A stretch of DNA of 64,000 nucleotides, from contig JAQFVV010012396.1 of NCBI GenBank assembly GCA_028023455.1, forward strand, positions 8,844,085 to 8,908,084. The letters run 5' to 3'. Under the pieces are notes generated by a model. That model worked only from the letters and a program-made list of their open reading frames with translations. It had not been told where the DNA came from and did not search any database. Below are positions 11,806 to 23,130 of the stretch, in pieces. A program made the translations under genes and the position numbers. Source of the stretch: Epiperipatus broadwayi. Its lineage: Eukaryota > Onychophora > Udeonychophora > Euonychophora > Peripatidae. How positions within the stretch are numbered: position 1 is the stretch's first letter; each line of letters opens with the position of its first letter.

Positions 11806-12859
11806 TATATATATATGTAATTATGTACTATACATTAAATATGATATATACATAAGGAGTATATCTAGTGATATATATATAAAGAATAAGTATCAAATTG
11901 ATTCAAAGCAAAATTATCCATATTAAGTGAAGTTCATTTGCAATATAGTTTAAACTTTTTTAAAATAAATAAAGAAAACTTTCCAATCAAAAGCAAAAAT
12001 GTCAAACACTTTTCACTTAAAAGGATATTTTTATCTATTTCATCATTTAATGATTTATTATACATACTAACAGTATTTTGCTATTATTCCTGCTATATCA
12101 TATTACTCTGATGATGTTTCATCTGGTAATATTTATTCAAAGTTTCTGTTTATGATGTCATGGCAATCAAGAATCCTGACATAACTAATCCATTACAAAT
12201 AAACCGACTCTTTCCTTTCTATTTTAGAAGATATTAAGCAATTCATTCTGCCATAATGATATTTCCCCCCTCCAGAATATAATATCTCTCACATCATTTG
12301 TAAATAATATGGTTTTATATTTAAAAATACATTTACTTTATATATTTGTGTTTTGTTTTTTAATATTTAAAATATAATGTTATTCTTGGTACAAATGTAT
12401 AGCATTATTTGTATTTTTTTTAATTTAAAAATATAGGATAAAAGTTATTATATTTGTGAGTTTTTTTAAAAAAAAGATAATTAAAATATAAAGTTAGGCT
12501 TGCAGATCATCATTTTTAAACAAAATTGCAACTTTATCTTACAGTTTGCCATTTTGTTTTGATTTTTTTTAGGTTAAAAAAATAATGGAAATCTAAAACT
12601 TTGTTACAACTCACCATTTAAAAAATGTTTCATGGTTCTTTTTCATATTTCTCCCTTTTTCCATAATGAATATATATATGTGTGTATCTCCATCATTGAA
12701 AAATACATGCTTTTTTTTTAAATATGAAGTTTGCTATTACACGTGGAATATGACAGCACAAAGTGCTGTAGTATGCTATGTTTATATGTGTTTGTATGTG
12801 AAATACATAAACATTTGAAGTTATAAACAGTGTGGTAAACTTTAAATTAAACTTAGTTC
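11806..12859. other. AT-rich intron sequence
   Basis: Contains TA microsatellites (about 11806-11880) and several A/T homopolymers. No coding exon, RNA gene or bounded repeat was recognised. Confidence 0.5.
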
Positions 12860-12861
12860 TA

Positions 12862-13690
12862 AATTAAACATAGCTCAATGTATATGTAAACAAAGGAAAT
12901 AAATCACCCTTCCCCAGGCTATGTCTTAAAGCACTCTAAATGTTGATCAAAGGAATCAAAGACTAGAATGAATCCACCTATCCTTGATAGTTCTAGTGTT
13001 TATAGGCATACCTTGGTCAACATTGTTGGTAATTCAGAGTGAAATTAATTTATCAGCCAGATGGAATATGGCACTTGAGTTATTAAACTCATAATTAATT
13101 ATACAAAATTGTAGACAGTATCTCACTTTTAACATCTTGATTGTAATAATCAAACAAGATTTAATATGTAAAGTTAAACATACCTCTATGTATATGTAAG
13201 TAAAGGAAGTAAATCATTCCGAATTACTGGCAGTGTTGACACAGGTATGCTTATAAACATCAGAGCTACCAAGAATAAATGGTTTAATTCTATTCTTGAC
13301 TCCTTTGATCAACATTTAGAGTACTTTTAAGTCATAGCCTGGGGGAGAATGATTTACTCCCTTTGTTTACATATACATTGAGATATTTTTAATGTAAAGT
13401 TTACATATTAAATCTTGTTTGATTATTACAATCAAGGTGTTAAAAGTGAAATGCTGTCTCTAGGCTTGTATAATTAATTACAGGTTTAATAACTCTTTAA
13501 GTGCCATATTCCATCAGGTTAATAAATTAATTTCACTCTAGTTACTAACAATGTTGACAAAAGTATGCTTATAAACATCAGAACTACTAAGAATAGGTGG
13601 ATTCATTCTATTTTTTGATTCCTTTGATCAACATTTAGAGTATTTTTAAGTCTTAGTCTGGGTGAGGATGGTTTACTTTCTTTGTTTAAA
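12862..13690. repeat. compound inverted repeat of a ~310-bp unit
   Basis: A unit at about 12862-13165 begins TGTATATGTAAACAAAGG and contains GATCAAAGGAATCAA and CAGATGGAATATGGCAC. Its reverse complement fills about 13385-13690. Between them, 13170-13375 holds a partial direct start and a partial inverted copy of the same unit. The whole therefore holds at least three partly overlapping copies. Non-coding. Confidence 0.75.
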
Positions 13691-13721
13691 AAGTAGAGTA
13701 ATTAATTTTACTAAAAGATTT

Positions 13722-14562
13722 ATTAAATATATTTATCTAAATCGCATGTTGAAAATTGATAATAAATTGAAAGTATGCTATCCTTTCTCACATGCGCAAT
13801 TATAACAGAGAAAGCCAATCAGATTTTAAACAGTTATCTAATAAATAATCAAGCTTAGACACGAGACAGAGATTTTGATAGAAAAGGTTGACCTTTTCTA
13901 AACTTAACTTCTTCTTTTTTATATATATATTTTCAACATGCGATTTAAATAAATATTGTTTACAAACGTTGCTGCTATGAAAATTGCGGTATAGTAAATC
14001 TGAGATTTTGTGCAGTAATATATTATATTTATAACACAATGATTTGTTTATATATTTAAAGCTTTCGGGCTAAGATTCTTAAGACTGGCTTATATATATA
14101 AAAAAAGAAAGTTAATCTCTGTCTCATGTCTAAGCTTGATTATTTATTAGATAACTGTTTATAATTGCGCATGTGAGAAAGGCTAGCATACTTTCAATTT
14201 ATTATCAATTTTCAACATGTGATTTAGATAAATATTGTTTCCAAACGTTGCTGCTATGAAAATTGCGGTATAGTAAATCTGAGATTTCGTGCCGTAATAT
14301 ATTATATTTATAACACAATGAATGATAATTGTATTTGTTTATATATTTAAAGCTTTCAGGCTAAGATGCTTAAGACTGGCTTATATATATATAAAAAAAA
14401 AAGTTAAGTTTAGAAAAGGTTGGTATCAACCTTTTCTATCAAAATCTCTGTCTCGTGTCTAAGCTTGATTATTTATTAGATAACTGTTTAAAATCTGATT
14501 GGCTTTCTCTGTTATAATTGCGCATGTGAGAAAGGCTAGCATACTTTCAATTTATTATTAAA
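13722..14562. repeat. inverted repeat with nested direct duplication
   Basis: The left segment 13722-13912 is matched in reverse complement by 14400-14562 (TTGCGCATGTGAGAAAGG near the right end). Between them, a unit starting TTTCAACATG with AAACGTTGCTGCTATGAAAA occurs twice in direct orientation (about 13937 and 14209). The left edge also pairs with 14185-14240, so alternative folds are possible. No protein is encoded; the 79-codon minus-strand frame here is just the repeat. Confidence 0.75.
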
Positions 14563-14957
14563 AGATTTATTATAAATTCAGGAAACAATCTTAATTAAAT
14601 TCTTAAAAGAGTAAAAGAGATAACAGAATAATCTAACTAATTAATTAGTGACAAATAAAAAGAAGATATTACTAGTAACCGGATGCATTTGCAGATAAAT
14701 AATATTAGAAAATGCCAGCAGAATCTAAGTCATTCAACCAATTAGAACAAGAATTCTAATAATTAATTATATGTGAATAATTGATCTTAAAAAAAAAACC
14801 CGAAGGATACACTCTCATGGAAACTACAAGCATGCAGATATTTTTGCAACATCACAGTGCTAGACTTCATCATGTGTTGGTCTTGATAGCTAATATTGTG
14901 GAGAGACTTGCCTCCAGACATGTCAAAGCAAATCTAGGGATTTAAACACATCTCTTT
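14563..14957. other. AT-rich intron sequence
   Basis: No coding exon or repeat boundary was recognised between the two inverted repeats. Confidence 0.5.
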
Positions 14958-16562
14958 GATCATTTGGTGTTGATATAGTACATGCTCGGCACCATTTTGA
15001 ATTTTAAAACACCTCTCAAAACACTGCTGACACTTACAAGCAATAAATGACATTGACTAGAAGCACGTAGTTTCAAAAAATAGGGAAAAAATTTAAACGC
15101 CTAAGGCAAAGTATTCACATGAATTGCACTACGTTTTAAAAAAAATCATGAATGCTATTTTCAAAAGCTTATGAAATAAATCAAAAATGCTAATTTATTC
15201 AACAATAATTAGAAAAATCCCAAAAATAAACTCCTGACTTTCAATACTTAAAAAAAAAAAAATTTTTTTTAGCGATCATTAGAAAAATCATAAATGTTAT
15301 TTTCAAATCCCTATGAAATAAATCAAAAGGCTATCTATGTTATTTAGTTTTAACAAATGAAACTCCTGTCAACAGTATTTCATGGAGTATAAAAAATTAA
15401 AAAACTAATGCTTAAAAACTATAATAATAAATCTCAAAAAAATTAACGTATGTTAGGATAAAGTAATTAGAAAAATCATAAATGTTATTTTCAAAAGCCT
15501 ATGAAGTAAATCAAAAGGCTATTTACCTTATCTAAATAGTATAATACACGGGGAAAAAAAATTAGCATATGTTAACACAAAGTATTCAGATGAATTGCAT
15601 TACATTTTTAAAAATATATGTATTAAAAAAAAAACACTTTTCAGCGATAATTAGAAAAATCATAAATGCTATTTTCAAAAGCCTATGAAATAAATCAAAG
15701 GGCAACTATTTGTCATTTTCTAAATTTTAATATAGTTCTTATTAAAAAAAAATATGCCACTTGCACCTGTTTAAAATTGCGTGTAGGTTAAATGTTAATT
15801 TTTAAAATAAAATATTTGGGGGGGAAATGAATTGCACTACATTTAAAAAAAAAAACTTTGACTTTCAGCACTGTTTTGTGGAGTATCAACAAATAAAAAA
15901 CCTAATTAACCTACTTTTCAAAAATATATAATACTAAATTTCATTAATATTTAAAAAATAAAAGTCTTTCAACAGTAATTTTGGGAAGCATTTGAATCTG
16001 TAAATATTTCTTTATGATGAAATTAGAGGAGGAGAAAGCATATTTCGAGCATTATACATTTACAAATATGCCTGTGGGATCATCCCTGGCTGTTATCTAA
16101 ATAAGAGATATAATAATAATTTGCAAACCTTAATAACAGACTAATACATATTAAGAAATTAAATATAGATAATAATGAGTAAGTAGTGATCTGTTGTTGT
16201 CTAGATTTCAAAGCAGCAATTTATGTCAACTAAAAAGCAATGAGAACATTACACTGGAGAGCTTCTAATTGTTTTTCCCAAAAATTTATTAAGTTTATTA
16301 TTCTCTGCTTTGAAATTATGGCATTTCATAACATACAAATTTAGAAATGAAATAAAATAATTAGAATAGAAAATAGGCATGGCCCCAGATTATAGAAAGG
16401 TTAAAATAACTGATTACAGTTACAGAAAAATTATTAAAGTAATTGAGAAATTTATAATTTAACTAACGTTCATTTATAGCTAGCTTCACTTAAATATTAT
16501 AAGTCTTTAAAATAGATTTATAGAGCTCTGCAGGTGAAGAAATATTACCAATTTTCTTCCAG

Positions 16563-16632
16563 GCTGAATTGTCTGGCATTTGTAGAAGGCACTGGATGGG
16601 TTGCTCGTCTGCATTGTCTTAACTTGGTGCAG
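16563..16632 (+). other. exon-like 70-base block in left palindrome arm
   Basis: The block is preceded by TTTTCTTCCAG and followed by GCAG|GTAATAG, so it has both splice-site signals. One frame is open through it (LNCLAFVEGTGWVARLHC…) and continues for a short distance beyond the donor. The mirrored copy at 17257-17326 keeps the length, the splice-like ends and most of the encoded residues. It could be a gene fragment captured by the repeat or chance. No protein family is recognised. Confidence 0.35.
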
Positions 16633-17256
16633 GTAATAGTTGAACTTCTCCATCCTGGAGAAAGCAAATTTGGACCTCTCTCCATTCGTGATGAAATATG
16701 AGATTTATATATTAAATTTTATCCCTCTATCGCATTTGTCTACAAGCTAGGTTTGCAGCATAAAAATCCATTAGCTTGGTTACAAGTCTTCTTTAAAATT
16801 ATAAAATTTAGCTTTCTTTTGTTAAATTTCTTAACTTAGCACTTTTAGTAAAACAAAAGCGATCCCAAAGTGAATAGAAAATAGTGCTGCATGATCGTGT
16901 TTTTTTTCACTAAGGTGTACCTTAAAATTTGTTATTTTTAAAATTAACATTTAACCTACATGCTATTTTAAACAGGTGCGTGTGGCGTGATTTTTTTTAA
17001 TAACTGTAAAATTTAGAAACGGATAAATAGTTACATGAACATTTCATTATATATGTGTATGTTGGTCACAGGTGAAATTTTACATATATATGCAATTCTT
17101 AGGAAAATAATGAATTAAATTTATGTTGCAAACCTAGCTTGTAGGCAAATGCAATAGGGGGGTGAAACTTAATATATAAACCCCATATTTCGTCACTAAT
17201 GAAGAGATCTGGGAATACCCAAATTTGTTTTTGCCTGTATGGAGAAGTTCAACCAC

Positions 17257-17326
17257 CTGTGCCAAGGCAGGACATCGTGGATGAGCAACCCATTCAGTGC
17301 CTACTACAAATGCCAGACAACTCAAC
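17257..17326 (-). other. exon-like 70-base block in right palindrome arm
   Basis: Mirror copy of 16563-16632 on the minus strand: TTCCAG before it, CACAG|GTGG after it, exactly 70 bases, open in the corresponding frame (LSCLAFVVGTEWVAHPRC…). The copies differ at many positions but neither has a stop in this frame within the block. Functional splicing is not shown. Confidence 0.35.
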
Positions 17327-18896
17327 CTGGAAGAAAATTAGTAATATTTTTTCACTGCCAAATCTATTTTAAAAACTTATAGTATTTAAATGATGCTAGC
17401 TATAATGAACATTCGTTAAATTATAATTTCTCAATTACTTAAAATTCTTGTTAAAATAAACTCTCTAAATGGTTACTGTAATAGTCTTGCCTATAAATGT
17501 AACTTTTTAATAATTTTTCCTATAACTGTAATCATTTATTATTTTAACCTTTCCATAATCTGGGGCCATGCCTATTTTCTATTTTAATTATTTTATTTCA
17601 TTTCTAAATTCATATGTTATGAAATGCCATATTTTCAAAGCAGAGAATAATAAACTTAATAAATTTTTGGGAGAGACAATTAGAAGCTCTTCGGTATAAT
17701 TCTCATTGCTTTTTAGCTGATATAAATCACTGCTTTGAAATCTATTCTAAGAGATAACAACAGATCGCTACGCGCTCGTTGTTATCTATATTTAATTACT
17801 TAATATGTATTACTCTGTTATTAAGGTTTGCAAATTATTATTATATCTTTTAGTTAGATAATGGCCAGGGATGATCCCATAGGCATATTTGTAAATGTGT
17901 AACACCCAAAATATGCTTTATCCTCCCCTAGTTTAATCATAAAGAAATATATACAGATTCAAAACGTACCCAAAACGACTGTTGAAAGTCTTTTATTTTT
18001 TAAATATTGATGAAATTTAGTATTGTATATTTTTTATATTTTTGAAAAGTAGATTAATTAGGTTTTTTATTTGTTGATACTCCATGAAATAGTGCTGAAA
18101 GTCAGAGGAGTTTTTTTTTAAAATGTAGTGCAATTCATTTTCCTCCCAAATGTTTTATTTTAAAAATTAACATTTAACCTACAAGCAATTTTAAACAGGT
18201 GTGTGTGGCATGATTTCTTTTAATAAGAACTGTTTTAAAATTTAGAAACTGATAAATAGTTGCCTTTTGATTTATTTCATAGGCTTTTGAAAATAGCATT
18301 TATGATTTTTCTAATTATCGCTGAAAATTATTTTATATATATATATATTTAAAATGTAGTGCAATTCATGTGAATACTTTTTCCATGTACTGTACCATTT
18401 TGATAACAAATAATCTTTTGATTTATTTCATAGGCTTTTTAAAATAGCATTTATGATTTTTCTAAATATTGGTGAATACTTTGCCCTAACATATGTTAAT
18501 TTTTTTGAGATTTATTATTATAGTTTTTGAGTATTAGTTTTTTAATTTTTTATACTCCACAAAATACTGTTGAAAGATAGGAATTTCATTTGTTAAAACT
18601 AGATAATGTAAATAGATTTTTGATTTATTTCATAGGCTTATGAAAATAACATTTATGATTTTTGTAATTATCGCTGAAAATTATTTTTTTTAGGGTTGAA
18701 AGTCAGGAGTTTTTTTTTTTTTTGCTTTTTTATGTGAATACTTTGCCTTAGGTGTTTTAATTTTTTTCCTGCCATTTTTGGAAACTATGTACTTTTAATC
18801 AATGCCATTTGTTGCTTGTATGTGTCAGCAGTTTTTTTTGGAGGTGTTTTAAAATTCAAAATGGTTCTGAGCACATACTATATCAGCACTGATCAT

Positions 18897-19150
18897 TTTT
18901 ATTATTTCAGTATGCCTTTGGGTATGTAAGTATATATGCTTTATATAATTTGTTAATATGTATGGTTGGATTATTAATATATTAATTTATAATCCTAAGT
19001 TGGTGTAATATTATTATTGTTATCAGATGAAATTTATATAAACTATGTTTGTTTAGTAGCATAGGAATTGCTCCCAGATATAGCATTTGGCACAGTCAAC
19101 AGGATTCGTACCTCTTATTTACTGTACCAATACTAAAAATTAAAAATAAT
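18897..19150. other. AT-rich intron sequence
   Basis: Short gap between two inverted repeats; no feature seen. Confidence 0.5.
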
Positions 19151-19154
19151 AGTT

Positions 19155-19392
19155 GAAAAAGTTTTTTTATATTAAATACTTTAATTTATTGTGCACTAAA
19201 AAGCAAAAAAATAATTATTTATTCAACCACAACTGGTGTTTTTAGTTGAAATAATTTTTGGACGACTACCCCCATGCTTTTATTTCAAGTTAAATCTAAA
19301 AACCCCAATTGTAGTTGAAGAAGCAATTATTTTTTAGCTTTTTGATGCATTGTAAATAAATGCATTTAATATAAAAAACTTTTTTATCTCTA
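19155..19392. repeat. short palindrome, about 110-bp arms
   Basis: Arms about 19155-19258 and 19279-19385 are imperfect reverse complements (AAAAGTTTTTTTATATTAAA / TTTAATATAAAAAACTTTT at the outer ends; GTTTTTAGTTGAAATAA near the centre). No termini or target duplication could be fixed. Confidence 0.65.
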
Positions 19393-20296
19393 AAAGTCTG
19401 TAGTTCTTTTTACTTTTTAACTTAATAAGATCTCTCATTTGAGTATTTGTGATAAGAGTTCTATATAGGTTTTAAGGAAATCAAAACACTTAATAAATCC
19501 TACAGTCTGTGCTTTCTTTTATATCCCTATTGCGTGCTACATTCAGAACTCTGGATATGTGTTCAGTCTATAGAATGTTTGCAATTCATATATACTATGG
19601 CATATGTAATATTAGAATGTATATATGATAATATCGACACAAGTGTTGATTTTTTTTTTTTTTTTAAGTAAATTAAATTTGTTTTGTGAACATTATAATG
19701 TTTTTTGATATATCTTTTCTCATATGTAAAGTTGATATTTCACAACAAAATAATGCAATTTTTATTTTGTAGAATTTACCCTAATATAAAAAGTTTGTAG
19801 TTTATGCATATTTGTCAGGGTGGAAGATCATTTAATAGCTCTAATGTTTCAGTGCTATCTTCTAATTTTTAAGATGAGTAAATTGAATACAGTTGATCAT
19901 CTAATGTTTTTTATGTACTTTTAGCTTAGTTTTACATTTGACTATAAGTGATGATATATTTATATATTCAGCAAATGAACCATTAGCTGCTACAAACATA
20001 CCGTTTGCCACAAATTGCTTCATTCAAAAAAAATGTGGCAAAACTTACTGGGCACAAAAAGCAATAGCAAATTTCCAGAATAAATATGTTTCTGCAAATA
20101 GAGACAGAATTATAGCAGTTCGCATCTTGATGTCCATCATATGTAGTGGAAGTATATATTTTATATTTATAATGAAATTTGCAACATTTAAAACATGCGA
20201 TATTTGCTTTTAAATGTGTTTTTTAAGTTGCATTTCTAGCAATATTAAATATCTAATTCATTGTAAACACATGTACTGTAGTTAATATATATATAT
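19393..20296. other. AT-rich intron sequence with one unassigned frame
   Basis: Mostly A/T-rich. The only notable item is a 91-codon plus-strand frame (19938-20213), described separately. A run of about 17 T lies near 19650. Confidence 0.45.
19938..20213 (+). CDS. unrecognised 91-residue open frame
   Basis: Its composition is less biased than that of neighbouring intron frames: the first 60 residues look protein-like (SANEPLAATNIPF, KKCGKTYWAQKAIANF, SANRDRIIAVRIL), followed by a hydrophobic tail. A small inverted repeat, TTTGCCACA … TGTGGCAAA, lies inside it and could indicate part of a transposon end. I do not recognise a family. It could be a fragment of a mobile-element gene or spurious. 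Confidence 0.2.
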   Translation: MTISDDIFIYSANEPLAATNIPFATNCFIQKKCGKTYWAQKAIANFQNKYVSANRDRIIAVRILMSIICSGSIYFIFIMKFATFKTCDICF

Positions 20297-22401
20297 TGTA
20301 ACGGGCACATACGTACGTTACATTTTTTTTTATTATTAAACATTAAAATAAAAAGTTCGCATATAAAATTTTTTTTTAAGACAGAAAAATTGAAAATAAT
20401 TCTACCTTAAACTCGTATATATATAAATCACACAGAGAAGAACAATTATTAAAATAAAACTTTATTAAAGAAAAAGTATTTGAAAACTAAATTTTAAAAA
20501 GATTTGGAGATAAAATTATATCTTTAAATTTATCTTTAAATATATCTTTGGATTTGGAAAACAGGTTAATTAATGTTATGGAAATGATTATTTTAATTAG
20601 TCCAAGTGAATAAGCCCTTGGGCATTTAAATGTATAAACAACGGTCAGATAGGAAAACAATAGAAACTTTTAGCAAATAAAAAGAAATCCCTATGGAATC
20701 GGACCTCAGCGAAAAGACCACCATCATCGATGATGTAATGTTGAGTCAATCCTTAAGATTAATATAAAAGGAAAAGTTGGAAATTATTAAAGATTATTAA
20801 GAGAGGACTGAGATGTGTTAAGTCGGAGAGTTGGAGGTGAAGGGATTGAAAGACGCAGTTTCAATTCCTTCAGTTGTTATAAAAATGTAAAAATGAATTA
20901 TCACTTTTCTTATACTGAGGACAACAGGATCGTCGGGGGATTTAATGTGGATTCCAAACGGCATGCAATGAATAAAGAGGAACGTTGAAAAAAAATCGTA
21001 AGAACTTTAAAATATAAACTTTCTCAGTCTTTAATTTATTAAGAAATAGAATTCTATCTGACCAACGTTATTTATTGATTAGTTATAATTTATTTAATGT
21101 ATTTCTTTTGTAAAATCATTTCCATTTATTTATTTATTTGTTCTTTAAGTTTTATTATGATTTCTGTTTTCATTAAACTAGTTATATAAATATTAAACTT
21201 AAGTCGGGCGTGAATGGCTATATAGATTTGTAAAGTTATATTAGGGGAGGGTAATCTTAGGGTATTTGTTTCGTAGTTAAATTGGGTCAGTGGATTGGAT
21301 ATATTGGTGTATTTAGTTGATGTAATCCAAGATTCGCTACGGGCAGAATCGTTTGTATACGCCGCACTCACCTGTTTGCCTATGGAAGGAATTATAAGTC
21401 AGAGACCGCAGTTCCTTTCTATGGAGTTTTTTTATTGCTCTTTTTGTCAGATAGATGTATGTATTCCTATCTGACGACAGGCAATTTTTTCTCTTAACTT
21501 TTTGTGCTGCCGTATTTCGTATTACATTGAATACATCGATATATCAGATGAATTGGCGTTCGACTGCGAACTTTTGGCCTAAGGTTAAATAAGGATAGAA
21601 TATTTTCTTTCAAATGCAAATCTATGTAGTCTATTCATACTCGACACTAAATAAAAATGCATTAAATTTAAGTTGTTTATAGACGCTTGCATGGATTGGT
21701 TATCGGTTAATTATGTTTTGGATTTTCATAGGTGATCAAAATATATAGACATTCGGTAAATACTGATACCTTACGGTGAGTATCTAAGATGCATTTATTC
21801 GGATGTCTTTTAAGTTATTGGTGTTAATGCGGTGTCTTATGATGAACATCATTGGGTTTCTTGTATTCCCTATGCAATTGAAGGTATCAATGATTTTGTA
21901 TTTTGATCGTTTATGTTTACTTTGAAATGTTTTTGACCGTGTAATCTATGTAACCGATCTATACTCAACATTATAAAACAAACTTTCATAAATCCATCTG
22001 TGCGAACTTAATTAAAATGTAAACTTATAATATTATAAAAATTAAAATGTAAATTTAAATTATAAAATCAAATTAAAATCTAAAATAAACATTCTAAAAT
22101 AATAATGTTAAATTATATATATATGTGCATAAATAAATTTTTGTATGTTAATTACTTGCAGTGGCTTATTTTATTTATTTTTTAATATTGAAATATAATT
22201 AGATAAGATATTATATTACTAAATCTCTGCTACTCCCTGAGCTAGTGACTTGGGCTAATGACCGGAATCAAAATTTAAAAAAAAAAAAAATTTTTTTTTT
22301 GACTTACGTATCTGCCTACTTTATAAATTTTTCTAGGTTCAAATGTCTAGATGGTGCCCTGTAGTGCAGATCATGTTAAGTCCATTCTCTGGATCGTTAC
22401 A
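20297..22401 (+). repeat. 5' LTR of LTR element 2
   Basis: About 2.1 kb, TGTAACGGG…CGTTACA. It contains the block at about 20783-20997 that is missing in the 3' copy. Its 3' part has an A-run/T-run pair (about 22277-22301) and TGGTGCCCTGTAGTGCAG. Confidence 0.8.
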
Positions 22402-22403
22402 AC

Positions 22404-22422
22404 TGGCCACCCAACTTGGGCC
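22404..22422 (+). other. primer binding site of LTR element 2
   Basis: TGGCCACCCAACTTGGGCC, two bases after the LTR end. It resembles tRNA-Lys-type primer sites (TGGCGCCCAACGTGGGGC) and the corresponding motifs of elements 1 and 3. Confidence 0.6.
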
Positions 22423-23130
22423 GATCTATTAATAAAAACCATGTATACCCTGAGTAAATTTCTTTTTTCAAAATGAAATATTTTATCTGTTTACATAAGT
22501 CGTATACTTTAAATCTTATAAAAGCACTGCCAGAAAGAAATTGTGCATAATATATATTAAACACGAGAAAGTATAAATAATTTTAAAACTAATTTTTGTT
22601 AAAAAAAAAAAAGTCAAAATGTTGCAATAAATATGTATTTTTGTTTGTTGATATATATTATGCTTTAACGTGTATAGGCGCGCACAGCCACGCAAGTTTA
22701 TGATCGAAATGTGGTACCTTACGATGAGTACCGTTGGGAATTTACTTCAGTGTAATCCTATTTAAGCATTTTAATCAGTCATAAATAAGTTGGTGGTATT
22801 TCTAATTGTGCTGCAAATATACACGTATAAATCCATTATCTTTCAAAATGTATTTAGTTCAATGCAACCTTTTTAAATAAATAATTTAAATAACTTGCTT
22901 GTCATGCCGTGTGTAAAAATAAAATGTAAAAAAAAAAAAAAATAGAACTCTTGTGGGGAGGAGGTGTAGACGTGGATCTTAGGAAAACGATAGTCAACAT
23001 TTTTTTTTTGTATATAGTCTTTATACTAACTGAATGTTTTGTAAATTTTGTTAATCGTGTACCGTAATTACTAACCCTAAGTAAAATTTTTTTTTTTTTG
23101 TTCATTTTTTTTTAAGCAAGTTTACTGATA
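22423..23130 (+). other. non-coding interior of LTR element 2
   Basis: AT-rich interior without a Gag, protease, polymerase or integrase frame. A stretch near 22710 (GGTACCTTACGATGAGTA) echoes an LTR sequence (GATACCTTACGGTGAGTA, about 21766), so part of the interior may derive from LTR sequence. The 67-codon minus-strand frame at 22902-23105 is low-complexity. Confidence 0.6.

Larger units (their letters stand above)
14958..18896. repeat. giant palindrome, arms about 1.8 kb
   Basis: The left arm (14958-16762) and right arm (17118-18896) are reverse complements with many small differences. The outer ends match (GATCATT…CACCATTTTGAATTTT against AAAATTCAAAATGG…GATCATT). The inner ends match at GTTTGCAGCATAAA / TTTATGTTGCAAAC. 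The spacer (16763-17117) holds an extra direct copy of a right-arm segment (AACATTTAACCTACATGC at about 16945, repeated near 18170). Each arm carries several copies of a motif like CATAAATGCTATTTTCAAAA with TATGAAATAAATCAAA. A 70-base exon-like block is mirrored in both arms. If transcribed as part of the intron it could form a very long double-stranded RNA. Confidence 0.85.
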
